A stretch of 64,000 nucleotides of DNA. It comes from Carya illinoinensis (Eukaryota > Streptophyta > Magnoliopsida > Fagales > Juglandaceae). The position numbers and the translations under genes are program-made. The first letter of the stretch is position 1, and each line of letters opens with the position of its first letter. Location of the stretch: the NCBI RefSeq assembly GCF_018687715.1, contig NC_056755.1, positions 17,111,001 to 17,175,000 of the forward strand, given 5' to 3'. Shown one piece after another: positions 37,740-49,147 of the stretch. Below the pieces are notes generated by a model. That model saw only the letters and a list, made by a program, of their open reading frames with translations, did no database searches and was not told the DNA's origin.

Positions 37740-38110
37740 AGTCAATTTTACATGGTTAGCCTAATAGGGTATAAATAAAATTCTTTCCATTACCGTTGAC
37801 AATGTCTAGGCCAATGAAATAGCCATTGACTATTTTATGGAAAAGGGTCCAAATTAGAGTGCATGATATTCTACAATGAGTTTATGCACCTAAGGTATTG
37901 TGCACGTATATTGAATCTCATTGTGAGTGATGGTTTAAAAGAAGTTGATGACTTAGTTACAAAGGTGCGGAATGCAGTTAAATATATGAAATCTTACTCC
38001 ATAAGTTCTGGTCATCCACTGAGAGGCAAAATATTTCTGGTGGTGGTCTTCTTCTATCTTGATGTTCCAACTCAGTGGAAGTCAACATATTAGATGTTAA
38101 GTGTAAAGCA
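37740..38110 (+). pseudogene. hAT transposase fragment
   Basis: Reads ANEIAIDYFMEKGSKLE, then MIFYNEFMHLRYCARILNLI, VSDGLKEVDDLVTKVRNAVK and DVPTQWKSTY. This is the region of plant hAT (Ac-like) transposases where a H-x-R-C-x-A-H-I-x-N-L motif is followed by a D-V-x-T-R-W-N-S-T block. The usual AH is AR here and TRWNS is TQWKS. Upstream and downstream parts are missing, so it is a relic. Confidence 0.75.
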
Positions 38111-38786
38111 TAAGTATTAAGGTTCTTTGGAGGTCAGAAATTTCCTACATTGACCCACTTGACTTTAGTTACAACATCATTTCAAGATTCCACCAATAAA
38201 ATATTGACATTATCCAAGAACTCCCAAACATCCATAGGATGTGATGGCAACTTCAACCAATTTTGCACACGCACTGGGAAACTCAAGGCTGACTCTAAAA
38301 CAACAATACAAGCAGGAATGTTTTAACCCATCTCATCACATTGCATAACCTTTTGATTGCATCATTGTAAGCCATCAGCTAATCACTCATTAAGAGGTTC
38401 CTGATATGAGCACACCAACTCATATACAACTTTGATATGAGTTGTATCTCCTTGATTTGAGTGTTGGGAGGACATTCACAGTCACTGTGGATAATGCTTC
38501 TTCAAATGACTTGACCATTTAATATTTGAAGAAATTCTTGGTGAAATCTTGTAATGTCATGAACATTTGGTTATTTATTTCCCCATTTTCTTGTTATAAC
38601 ATATTGAAGAATATTTGTTTTTTTCTTCATTTTTTAATATAGAGATTTTTGTTAAACTTATGTAGAGAAAAGCTGAATTGTCCACTGTAATCCCAAAAAG
38701 GCGCTAGTCATCTTCATTTTTTATTCTTCAACAGTCTTGGATAGCGTGAAGAAGAATAACAAGAAGAATGAGAAGGAAAAAGTGGG
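38111..38786. other. unassigned stretch
   Basis: Several short open frames on the minus strand (for example around 38240-38330 and 38470-38560) look decayed but match no family I can name. Possibly transposon debris. Confidence 0.3.
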
Positions 38787-38900
38787 ATGTAGTACTTGCT
38801 GCTGCACCTGCACTCCAGATGGGATCAGGCCATCCTGGCTGAGGAAGAGCGACTCATCGTCATCCGTTTTGGCCCTAACTGGGACGGGACCTGCATGCAG
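38787..38900 (+). pseudogene. YLS8: first exon of YLS8/DIM1 (U5 snRNP 15-kDa protein), broken
   Basis: The intact gene encodes a thioredoxin-fold protein of the U5 snRNP, required for pre-mRNA splicing. Here the frame reads M-stop-YLLLHLHSRW then DQAILAEEERLIVIRFGPNW and DGTCMQ, followed by a GT donor (GTACTT at 38901). The second codon is TAG (38790-38792) where Ser is expected, and two residues (usually AV before DQA) are missing. The presence of the splice donor argues for a DNA-level copy rather than a processed one. No later exon of the gene is found in the next kilobase. Confidence 0.8.
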
Positions 38901-39378
38901 GTACTTTCCTTCTTTTTTCCTCTCTTTTCCGCTCTCCTTTCAAGCAATTTTTCTGATCTGTTTTATTTCAAGTAGTTATTCGGTTCGTTTGAGTAATTTA
39001 TTTGTTGGCTAAAACTTTTGAAATCTTTAGGTTAGTGGGTGCTATGGGAAGTTAAAAACTGTTGCCACATATCCTGTGTGAATCCCATGAGATTCATAAC
39101 TAGTAATTCCTTGCTAAGGTGGTATAGAGATTGGAAAATCTTGTTACAAGCTGTGAAATCGGCTTGGTGGGGTATTGGAAATGTTTAGCAAATATAGAGA
39201 AAGACACAAAAAAAGAGCATTGTGCAATACTGGCAGAGCTTCAGCAAAACGAGGTGTGTAGCTTTCGCTAATGAGAGATGGGTTTGGGGTTTAGGTCTCC
39301 TAATTCATGGAATTCGTTCTCTTTATCATTATCTTTTTAAAGCAGCATTCTCCCTTGACTCTATCCCAATTTTTAATC

Positions 39379-39585
39379 ATGGAATTCTCCCCCAGAGCTG
39401 TGTAACTAATGACTAATAAAGCAGAATTACCAACTTTTACATGAATTTTCAAGTGAATAAGATTGGTTGAGTGGTCTCAGTTGGAGATGGGATTGCACAT
39501 GTTTATGGATTAAACGAGATTCAAGCTGTGTGCGAAAATGGTTGAATTTGCCGGCGGTGTGAAAGGAATAGGCTCGAATCTTGAT
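39379..39585 (+). pseudogene. atp1: mitochondrial atp1 5' fragment in nuclear DNA (numt)
   Basis: Begins ATGGAATTCTCCCCCAGAGC, the start of plant mitochondrial atp1 (ATP synthase F1 alpha subunit). It goes on through NFQVNKIG, a TGA, then VVSVGDGIAHVYGLNEIQA and VEFAGGVKGIG, ending near 39585. Point changes, a short indel near 39530 and stops show it is non-functional. The sequence before 39379 may be mitochondrial 5' flank, but I cannot confirm that. It abuts a Gypsy remnant on the right. Confidence 0.85.
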
Positions 39586-39619
39586 GTTTCCAGATGCAGT
39601 TGTCGGTTGACATCTCTTC

Positions 39620-41130
39620 TAATTTGTCGATAAATAAGCAAATTGTTGTGTACCACGATGCACAAACTATCCACATACGAGAAAGAGCTTCTGTCCTTGG
39701 TGATTGCAATCAAGAAGTGGAGTCCTTACTTACTTGGAGGATCTTTCATAGTCAAAACTAATCATCATAGTTTAAAATACTTGTTAGATCAGAAAGTTGG
39801 CACACCAGCTCAACAGAAATGGCTATCGAATTTACTGGGATATGAGTTTTGTATTGAATATAAAAAATGGATAGAGAACAAGGTGGCAGATTCCTTGTCG
39901 AGAAGATATACTACTGATCACTGTCCCAAATCCAACTTGGCTTGAAAAAATAAGGAATGCCTACAAGGAAGATCCAGTATCACAGCAGCAATTGACCTCA
40001 CTGCAAGAGGACCCTTCCTCCAGTTCAACCTTCTCTCTTAAACATGGAATCTTGTTCAAAAAGGGGAAGATCTACATTCCAAATTGTATAGAGCTGAAAT
40101 TAAAGATACTGCAGTCTGCACTTTATCCATGCCAGTACTTTTGCTAGTCACTTAGGTTTCATAAGTCTCTACATAGAGCTAGAACAAATTTTTACTGGCC
40201 TGGATTGAAAGCTGAAGTTAAGAAATTTATCAAAGAATGTGAAATTTGTCAGAGAAGTAAGGTTGAACATGTGCATCCAGCTAGGTTATTACAGCCCTTA
40301 CCAATTCCTCAACAAGTGTGAACATACATTTCATTGGAATTGTGAAGGGCCTACCTGTGTCAAAAGGCTATTCTGTAGTCATGGTGGTAGTTGACAGGCA
40401 TGGTGGTAGTTGACAGGCTGTCTAAATATGCTCACTTGCTGAAAATACCACCATTCACTCTTCAACCAAGCTCACACCATATGAAATAGTTTATGGTGCT
40501 CCACCTAAAAGATTACAAGCATACATACCTGGGTTATCACCCAATCAAGCAGTTGATTAAAGACTCGGGAGCAGATCATGATTACCTTGAGGAAGAATTT
40601 GATGGCTGCACAAAAAATGATGAAATTACAGTTTGATAAGCATCACAGTAAGAGGGAATTTGCCGTGGGAGATTGGGTTTATCTAAGGCTTCAACCTTGT
40701 AGACAGAGTTCATTAGTAGTCAGAGAAGAAATTTGAAATTATCACCCAGATTCTTTGGTCCATTCCAGATAATAAACATGATTGGACTAGTGGCTTATAA
40801 ACTCGATCTTCCATCCCAGTACCAATTACATACTGTGTTCCATGCTTCATGTTTAAAAAAGAAGTTGAGATAGTATGTATATCCACTCTCTACACTGCCA
40901 CCAATAGATGTCCACGGTGAGCTTATGCCTGAGCCTCAACAAATTATACAGCATCGTAGCAGGAAAGTCTACAATAGAGCCTTGATTGAGTTCTTAGTAC
41001 AGTGACAAGGGACTGATATTGAAGAAGCCACTTGGGAACCTTATTGGCATCTTCGATAGAAATTTCCTCACCTTGTGGAAAAGTTGCTTTGAAAGGAAGG
41101 GATATGTTGTGTGGTAGAAGCTAGTCCAGA
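39620..41130 (+). pseudogene. chromovirus-type Gypsy remnant (RNase H to chromodomain)
   Basis: RNase H: LSTYEKELLSLVIAIKKWSP then LGGSFIVKTNHHSLKYLLDQ (Asn in place of the usual Asp of T-D-H) and ADSLSRR. An integrase zinc-finger part follows near 40150-40260 (ARTNFYWPGLKAEVKKFIKE, CEICQRSK), then a heavily deleted core, GPFQIINMIGLVAYKLDLPS and FHASCLKKKL. It ends in a chromodomain-like block near 40980-41070 (GTDIEEATWEP). RT and gag are absent, and stops are frequent. Confidence 0.8.
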
Positions 41131-41843
41131 AGGGTATGTTATGTAGTGGGGAATTGAGTCAGAAAAGCCATTGAAGTGAAGGGTAACAACGCAGAAATAG
41201 GAGGAAGAAGATGATAGTTAGAAGAAGATGATAGTTAAATTCGTTAGCCGTGTAGAGACCTCAAAGTCGTTTTGGGTAAATGAACATTGTCATTTTATTT
41301 ACTCTTTGTGAATGTAAAGTTTGTGTAAATAGAGCAGCACCGTTTTGAGTATTGAATTATTGTAGAAGTATTTTTAATGGATCCCATCACTTTCACAAAA
41401 TCCCATTAATATAGACCCATCCTTAAAAGTTTTCTAAAGGGTTCCATAAATTCTCAAGAAAATTTCACATCCAAAGTGGATGGCATTAATCTTTTCTTGG
41501 AATCCTAATATTTTTATGCCTGAATGAATTCAAAGGGAGAAATTAGTAAATTACATGCATATCGAACTATGGATTCCTTTCAACCCCATTTTCATGGAAA
41601 TATGGATTACCTAGTCATGCCTTTTTTTTTTTTTAAATTTTTTTTTTTAACGGATCAAAAACACAATTTATTTAAATTTTATTTATATGTAAAGCTAAGG
41701 TCTTATCTGTTACCTTTTTGCATTTGCCTCATTGACTAACTTTTTTTCTCTTTTCATGTGCACTGTAATTTTACGAATGTTATTTTGAGATTCACTTTTT
41801 ATTGTTTAATTCTTGCAACCATGAGCAGTAGACAGCTCCTCTA
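41131..41843. other. probable LTR part of the Gypsy remnant and AT-rich DNA
   Basis: A purine-rich stretch and GTGGGGAATTGAG near 41145 follow the chromodomain and look like the polypurine/LTR junction. A 21-bp unit (GAAGAAGATGATAGTTA core) is tandemly doubled near 41200-41240. Poly-T runs lie near 41623-41650. No gene is seen. Confidence 0.4.
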
Positions 41844-42893
41844 GGAGCATTAGCATTGGCTTGGCCAAATGCATATCTAAATTTAGCCAATATCAACTTG
41901 AAAATACATTTGCCTATTCAATCTAAATTCAAGTCCCACATTGAATTAGCCATCCATTCTATATATAATAATAAAATAATATTTTTTTAAAAAAATTTTT
42001 GTTTTCTCACATTTTATAATTCTACCAATTTAATATTAAGCAATATTATATTATAATTAAATTAATATTAAAAAAACACATTTTCAAAGCTCATTTAGGA
42101 ATAACAAAATTCTATCAACTAATTTTTTTACTAAATATCTTAACCAAATATCTAGCAATATATGAGAAGTCATGCAAAAATAAAAAACTGCACTTACATA
42201 AATCAAAAATAAAAAACTGCACTTACATAAATCAATATCAAGAAAATCTGCACTGCAGTTACATAAATCAATATGAAGAAAACAACAACTTAAGGTTACA
42301 TAAATCAATATGAAGAAAATCTGCACTGCACTTACATCTACATAAACAGAATTAGGAAATCTGCACTGCATTCTTAACCTTCTTAATTACAAAACATATA
42401 CATAAACACCTAGAGGAAATATACACTTCCTCCACCATCTAAATTACAAAACACTTACATAAACACCTAGTGGAAATCAAATATTCAAACACCATCTTAA
42501 TTACAAAAAACACTTACATAAACACCAAGAGGAAATACATAAAATAAGCACCTAGTTATCATATACAGCAGTTCAAATATAAACCCCTATTAACATATAA
42601 TAGCAGTTACAAGTTTCAATATACATCCAAAAAATCAGTCAGTGGGTTCCAAGCTGTCATGAAGTTCCAAAAAGTAGACTTCAATGCAAAAAATAGTCTT
42701 CCATTTCATAAAGCAGCCCCAACTGCAAAACAGATAGACAGAGCAATATTAATCTGTGTTTTTTGATCCAAAAACAGCAACTAGTAATTGTTTTCAGGTG
42801 TGCAAAACCATCAACTATTCAGTTTATTAACAAAAAACAGCAACTACCAAAAATGACCAAAAAACAGCAACTACTCACTTCTCCCTCCTCCAG

Positions 42894-43924
42894 CTACTGC
42901 ATTTCATTCAATTCAGTCCTATGTTTCTCTAGGATCTCAATTTGAATTGACTTGAAGTATTCTCGCTGCACTGTATTCATGTTATCAACATTCAACATCA
43001 TGACTTCCATCTCCATCTTCTTCTTCTTAAGTGAGATTATCTCAGCCCTGTCCTTTTCAGCCTTCATTGCCATCTCCCGTCGCTCAATCATCATTATCCT
43101 CCTATCAGCTTCCATGTTACTTAACTTTTCATCAAATTGACTATTACAAGATTCTTCATGTTTCCTTTTCGTTTCCCTTTGTTTTTCAGATTTCTTGCCT
43201 AGCGGCCTCTCTAAATTGGTAGACATGCTCTCATTTTCCTCAACATCTATGGCAATGGCAGCTGGAACAGTAGGGCAACCCGTCTTTCTCTTTGTTGGCA
43301 AATTATCCATATGCACTTGCCACTTTGGTTGGTGCCTCAATAAGTTCCAACAATGATTCAATTGTAATTTCTTTTTTGTGTCGATCGGTACAATGCCTTT
43401 GCCTTGTCAATCTAAACACCAATCATAAAAATATTAGTACATATTACAATCCAAATTTATGATAATTAGAAACATACCTTGTCTTGTTCATTGGTACCGC
43501 TTGGATGCATTGACTCGACTTGGGCTAAGAAACCACAAAACTTATTTGTGGCTTTTTGGATAGTTGACCATCGATTAGTCAACGACTCCACAGAACGTTC
43601 AGGCCAATTAGCATTTTTATAAGTATTGAAGTAATCATGGATTCTTATCCACAATTGGGTGGACTTTTGATCTGTCCCCCTAATAGCGTCTATATTAATA
43701 TTGAGCCACCCTGATACAAGGAGGTTGTCTTCCTCCACGGTGAAGGACACACCCCGTTGGGATAGTTTAGTTCGTGCCCTTACTTGCCCTTCGGGTTGTG
43801 TCACTTCAACCTCAGGAAACACATTATCATGCAAAACACGAGCCATGGGGGGGTTAATAATACCTTCTCCACCACTTTGCAATAGTGTGGTGAAAAATGG
43901 ATCGTATTGGCAGTGTGAATCCAT
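42894..43924 (-). pseudogene. PIF/Harbinger-associated Myb/NAM-associated ORF, one frameshift
   Basis: Two exons. Exon 1 (43478-43924, 149 codons) starts MDSHCQYDPFFTTLL and has a Myb/SANT-like trihelix: RGVSFTVEEDNLLVSGWLNI, then WIRIHDYFN and RSVESLTNRWSTIQKATNKF. The donor is GTATGT. Exon 2 (42894-43411) starts IDKAKALYRSTQKRN, then NHCWNLLRHQPKWQ and a long charged coiled-coil-like tail. It is 518 bp, and the frame changes between YRSTQKRN and NHCWNLL, as expected from a 1-bp loss near 43365. Such proteins help the Harbinger transposase bind the element ends and enter the nucleus. With the frameshift this copy would not make a full protein. Confidence 0.82.
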
Positions 43925-45173
43925 CCTAGATAAAATAGTCACCAAGTAATAAAATCAACAGTCAGCAAGTAAGCATGGAAGACAGTCAAAACAGTATGCC
44001 AACACACACAACACAACATCTGAAAAGTTACAAGGTTGACTATTAACAATGAAAATGCAAATTGGATCACTATCACTCTGCTGGCTCTGTAATTTTTCAG
44101 CAGCTCTAACAACAAATAAATGAGCTAGTTTGATTGAGAAGTGTTTTGATTGAGAACAGTATGATAGTCTCTTCTTTCTCGCTTTTAATACAATCTTGAT
44201 TACTTATAAAAAAAAAAGTATGATACTCAAAAAAGTATGATACTTAATACCTGATCTTTAATTTCCTAGAGGAATTCCAACCTTAAATCTAAAACTGGTT
44301 ATCTCCAAAACAGGTTCTATTATAACCAAATACATTATGCTTTTCATCATGTTTGCAGCTTCCAAGTGTTTGTTATATTTCGGGCACTAATTTTTTCAAT
44401 TTTCTCATCTTGAAGGCAGAACGAAAACAGAGCATGCATCAAATAATAGAGCATGCAAACCTTGTTGGAGTTGTGAAGTTTTCTTTCTTTAGCAGCAGCT
44501 TTTATAATTAAAGCTGTGTGGTTTGGGTCAAAGACTAGTTTTAAGTTATACCCAAAATGCATTTCAAATATAAATAGGCGGAGGATGTAACAAGCAACAA
44601 ATTATATTATTTGAGGGGCTCATCTTGATGGTTATTTAGATGTTGTAATCCACAGTCTGATCAATGAGGACAAGGCTTTACAACGATACAATGTCTATGA
44701 AGTCCAAGTGCAGACCAGTGCATGATCTGGCTTTTTCTCTAGGTTAATTCCCTCATTAGTTTCTTGGTATTTTAAATATTTAAATAGCACCTCTTGGATC
44801 CCATACCCCTGGATCTTATATATAGGAAGTAACTAAAGATTACTACAAAAGATCAATGTAGAAAGTCTGGATGATTTTGTAAGTGGACCATCTATATGCT
44901 GTGAAAAAGAAAACACTGATCATAGGCACTAGCTTCATTTCGTTGTTGCTTAAGAGGTGTTTAAAAAAGTGTGGTCATATTTTTCCTACAAACTTTTGTG
45001 AATAATGATAGTGATTTTAGTTCAGCTTTGGGATATTTAACTAAGAAGTCATGAAATGTTTATTTTAAATGAAATACTATCTCTCTATTACCTTGTTGTG
45101 GATTGATTCTCTGTGTTTGGATTTTTTTCTTTCACTTTTTAATGGAGTTGTTCATTGACATTTTATTTCCCAG
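43925..45173. other. non-coding part of the PIF element
   Basis: No transposase domain seen on either strand. A protein-like stretch at about 44640-44720 on the plus strand (SLINEDKALQRYNVYEVQVQ) is not recognised and might be another captured piece. Confidence 0.35.
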
Positions 45174-45257
45174 GCTGAAATTGGTTCCATAAGTTCAGAC
45201 ATAAAAATCCTACAAGAGAATTCTATGGAGATGGGCCTGAAGCTTAAGAATCGCAAG
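45174..45257 (+). pseudogene. VPS52: single captured exon of VPS52
   Basis: An 84-bp, 28-codon reading preceded by TTTCCCAG and followed by GTATTC, with phase 0 at both sides. It reads AEIGSISSDIKILQENSMEM then GLKLKNRK, nearly identical to an internal segment of plant VPS52, a GARP tethering-complex subunit for retrograde traffic to the trans-Golgi. No neighbouring VPS52 exon is found within several kilobases, so this is an isolated fragment although the exon itself is intact. It lies between the apparent ends of the PIF-type element. Confidence 0.82.
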
Positions 45258-45920
45258 GTATTCTTTTAAAACAGAGCTTCAATTTTCTGTTGGGTTTTCA
45301 GTTTTGAGAACCACAGAAACATGGATTGTGGATTAAATTAGATTTTAATGATGCTTTCTCTTGGTAAACGGTAAAAACCCTAACTGCAATCAAACCCTAA
45401 CTGCATACAGCCACTACATCTGAGAGCATCCAAGAGCATAAACGGTAAAAACGATAGACATGGATCACAGAAAAATCGAGAGCATAAACTGTAAAAGCCA
45501 TGAGAAAACTTACAGATCAACCGTGGGAGTGAGAGAGAGAGAGAATGGGGAGGCGCAGCTGTGGGAGTGGACATGTGCAACCGTGGGAGTGACCGGGCGC
45601 AGCCGTGGGTCGTGGTTAGGTGCCGTGTATGCGAATCGGGAGAGAAGAGAAAAAGTTTAGGGAGAAAGGGGGGACGGTACCGAAATGGAGGGAATGGGAT
45701 TTTCCTTCCCGCGTTGTCCACTTCTCACTTTTCACTTCTGACTTTCCTGTAGAGATAATATTTGTTTATTATTTGGTGAATGAATTTCGACTTCCATCTT
45801 TGGCCATGGACTGTAGCAGAAGTCTATAATTTTTTAAACATGTCCAATCCGATGTGATGACTTTTTAAGTAAATTTTTCCAAATTTAGCCAAGCATCCTC
45901 ATTTGGCAATGAGGATGCTC
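45258..45920. other. right part of the PIF-type element
   Basis: Contains GTGGGAGTG-type GC-rich repeats (45520-45620) and ends with the inverted repeat near 45905-45920. GAGAGCATCCAAGAGCATAA near 45421 could mark the left end of a separate small MITE. Confidence 0.35.
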
Positions 45921-45923
45921 CTA

Positions 45924-48110
45924 GCCATCACTGACGCCCTGCCCATACCCGCTGGATAGGCAGGCAAATTTCCAAGGCTACCATTCGGGCCACAGCCCAT
46001 CCAGCCTTCTAAAAATCAAATCTAGAAACCAATTAACCAATACAAATCAACCAAATTTATGGCCCACATGCTGTCGTGAATCTGAGCAGCAGAGATCCAA
46101 GAAGAATAAATAGGACAAGAATAACAAGCAAGACGATGTGGGCGACTGATTTGATTCCAGAGAAGTGAGAAGGAAATCGTTTCATAGGAGTTGAGAGGAG
46201 AAGGAAATCTTCAATGAGTTATTTATTTATTTATTTATTTTTATGTTATAACTTATTAGGCTAAAAAGGGAAAAGGCTAAAAAACATATTTCTTTCGCAT
46301 ATTGTGAGAATCTTGTTGTAATTTATTTCACATCTTGGCCAAACCACAAGTTTATTTTGCATCAAGGAGAGTGGAATGAAACGTTATTGTGTAAGAAAAC
46401 AGACCAATTCTACCACAAATTGCCTGCTCTCATTCCCTAGATTACCAACCCCATCTCTTTGTCCTCAATGGAAAAATCATGATCGAAAAATCTCTACATC
46501 TAGTGAATTTTAGGATCCGTTTAGAATTTGGACTAAGCTTAATTGAGTTTAATTTTAAGTTAAGTCTAACACTCATATACCCAATTCTCAAATCACTAAA
46601 TTCATATTAACTCAAAACCTTTTTATATATATAGGAATCACAACAATTTTCAACTAAACACTTCTTTACACGCGAAATTCACAACTTTTTTTCAACTTCT
46701 CATAAATATATCTAAATTCATCTTAACATCTAAACTCATCTTAGATAGGTTCCACAAAACTCACTCTACCATTTCAATTCATTATTATTTGTAAAAAAAA
46801 TTCAATTTAACTCAACATCCAAATGGTTTGTGTTGTTTTCAATCCTCTATAAAACTGGTTGGGTAGCTATAGCTGCATTAATGATAATATTTTGATTGTG
46901 TATATCTTCCCTTTTTGTTTTTATTTAGACAGGAAATTGGACATATGAGTATTCTTAACAATGAGAATGTTAGCGAGTAAGGCACAAATGAAGATGGAAG
47001 CACTTGGATTACTTTTTATTATTATTTTACTCCAACTCTCTATCCATTGCTTGCTTGTGTGTGTGTGTTTTTTTTATTTTTTATTTTTTGTCAATTTTCT
47101 AACTAGGGCATTGTCGTCTTTGAATTTGGTTTGCTTCCTTGTTTTAAAATAATATTTTTATAGTTATTAATTGTTTTGAGAAAAGAAAATTTGGTGAATA
47201 GTGACTATTATATAAGCAACTTTGTTACTTTTTTAAGTAGAAAAACATAGAAAAATGAAAGGATTTCTTACTTGGCATGAGACTCTTAGTAATATACTAA
47301 TTATCTATTGAATACATAAAATATTGAGTGACTATTAGAATATGGTCTACTAAACCGGATAATGTTTTCATTTAATATATGTTGGGACAAGGACGAGTGT
47401 AGATATTTTTAATGGATAGACCCCAAGAATGAAGACATTGGAGAACCAATTGAACGTACAATGCAAGAGAAAATCAATTGATTTTCACCATGGTCATGTC
47501 CTAGCTTGTAACTCTTGCTATCATGTTTATGTGTACTTGGATCAGATAGTGACGAGAAAAAAACCGAAGATCCTCGTCACTGAAGACTGGACATCAAAGC
47601 AACCATTGTTATAGCAATCTATCTTTCCTGATTTGAATTGGTTTTAATGTATGTATTGTGTCGTCGAAAAAAACCCTTTTTCTTATAGTGTATATATATA
47701 ATCTCCAAAAAACATTAATATATCAACTTCTCATCTAATCATTCTCTTAGGTTTTATTGACAAATTAAAAATACAAAAATTAGAACAACTTTTACAAAAA
47801 AATAAAAAATAAAATACCCTAAAAAAATATACATTTCTACCTATCAGATTTTACAAATTTCAATACAAAACATTTGAAGAAATCAGATTTTCTAATTTAC
47901 TTTCACAAAAGGCAATAAATCCAAAACCTAATTAAAACTCTAACCAAAATAAAATCTCATCTTCCAAAAATGCTTCTGAGTGAATAGTAGTCTACAGTAA
48001 CTTCTTGAAACCTTAGTTCAAGAAAATAATAACTTTCGCAACAAGCCCTTAAGTCATTCTTATAATAAAACAAATTATTCTAAAATGATCAAATAAGTCA
48101 TTTAAATGAA
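45924..48110. other. AT-rich intergenic DNA
   Basis: No gene supported. 46510-46830 resembles the dispersed AT-rich MITE family. A TTTA simple repeat lies near 46218-46240. Plus-strand open frames at 46961 and 47429 have no family match. Confidence 0.45.
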
Positions 48111-48400
48111 TTAAATAAGTTGAAAGCCTTCAAGTGCCCAAAGCCTTTAAGTCATGTAGTTGCCTCTTCCATTGCTTGTATCAAATTAATCAAAACTGGA
48201 TTTTTATCCTTCAAACTCATCTTGAATGTTGGGCTCTTGCTAAACTCATCTCTAGTGGATTGCACCAATTCTTGCATTGTCTTCTTGATTTTCTTGGCTC
48301 TTGACTTTGTAATTGATCCATTTGGAATTTGCAAATGATTTTTAAGACTAGATCCACCTTGGTGCCTATCAAAAAGCATTTCTATGTATAAATTCATTTC
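48111..48400 (-). pseudogene. relic of the same Gypsy family (pol end and LTR start)
   Basis: The minus strand reads SLKNHLQIPNGSITKSRAKK then TMQELVQSTRDEFSKSPTFK. The DNA is clearly related to the start of the LTRs at 24526 and 28060 (the segment with CAAGAGTTAGGAAGATCAAG and AGCAAGAGCCCAACATTCAA). It preserves the coding frame that the two LTR copies have lost. No full element surrounds it. Confidence 0.75.
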
Positions 48401-48779
48401 TTCTTGTCTATATGAGCCAAAAGACTATAGCAGACTCCTTAACCTCCTCATGCTCCGAGGTTTTGATAATATGTTTCTAGAAATTCATAAAGTAGTCACT
48501 ATGGCATACCATCTTTTGAATTTTCCTGCAACTATGACTCCACACATCTTGAGCAGCTCCACAATCTTAGAACATGACCTAAACTTTTTGTGTGCAAGCC
48601 ACAGATAGAACATACACAAGCTTATATGAGAAGTATCCAAAATTGGTTCCCAAAAATTGTCTTAACATAAAGACTTTCCTATTATACTTTATCCAATCTC
48701 ACATATATATGTATAAACAGAAAACATGATAAATCATAAACTTATTTAAGAAAGTCTCAAAATGTACAATGACATAAAT

Positions 48780-49111
48780 TAATAGCATGCAATCCATAAC
48801 ATAATGGGCAATCTATTACATTCATGTAAGCCACCTCACTCATATCTATCATTTTAAAATTCTTTGAGAGAAATTTTTGAGTTTTGGGCAACAAATCAAA
48901 ATCAATTTTAGCAAGCAATATATCGTCAACATATAAATCAACATATAAATCATAGATATAGACGCATTCTCATTAGTTTTCAGATATATACACCAATCAA
49001 TGGTGTTTTCCTTAATTCCAAATGAAATAACAGTATCATCGAACTTAAGACACCACTTTCTACAAGCTTGTTTAATTCCATATATTGGCTTCTTTAATTT
49101 GCAAACCTTGC

Positions 49112-49147
<36 letters not shown>

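Larger units (their letters stand above)
41844..45920 (-). mobile_element. PIF/Harbinger-type element with captured exon
   Basis: The left end GGAGCATTAGCATTGG and the right end, reverse complemented GAGCATCCTCATTGCC, form imperfect inverted repeats. Both are followed inside by CTAAATTTAGCC-like or GGCTAAATTTGG sequence. CTA flanks both sides (41841-41843 and 45921-45923), a 3-bp duplication of the size used by PIF/Harbinger. Inside is the minus-strand Myb/NAM-associated ORF that accompanies such elements. No DDE transposase gene is present. One VPS52 exon lies inside near the right end. The alternative is a separate MITE at the right end with its own left terminus near 45420. Confidence 0.55.

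Noticed and set aside
39379..39585. Chloroplast atpA rather than mitochondrial atp1
   Set aside because: The start ATGGAATTCTCCCCCAGAGC and the wording of the first 60 codons fit the mitochondrial gene as I remember it, not the plastid one.
42180..42540. Tandem array of a small RNA or satellite (CTGCACTTACATAAATCAA units)
   Set aside because: Short irregular repeats in the non-coding tail of the PIF ORF; too degenerate to call a separate feature.
45174..45257. Part of a complete VPS52 gene in this window
   Set aside because: No neighbouring VPS52 exon was found on either side, although the following exons should lie close by.
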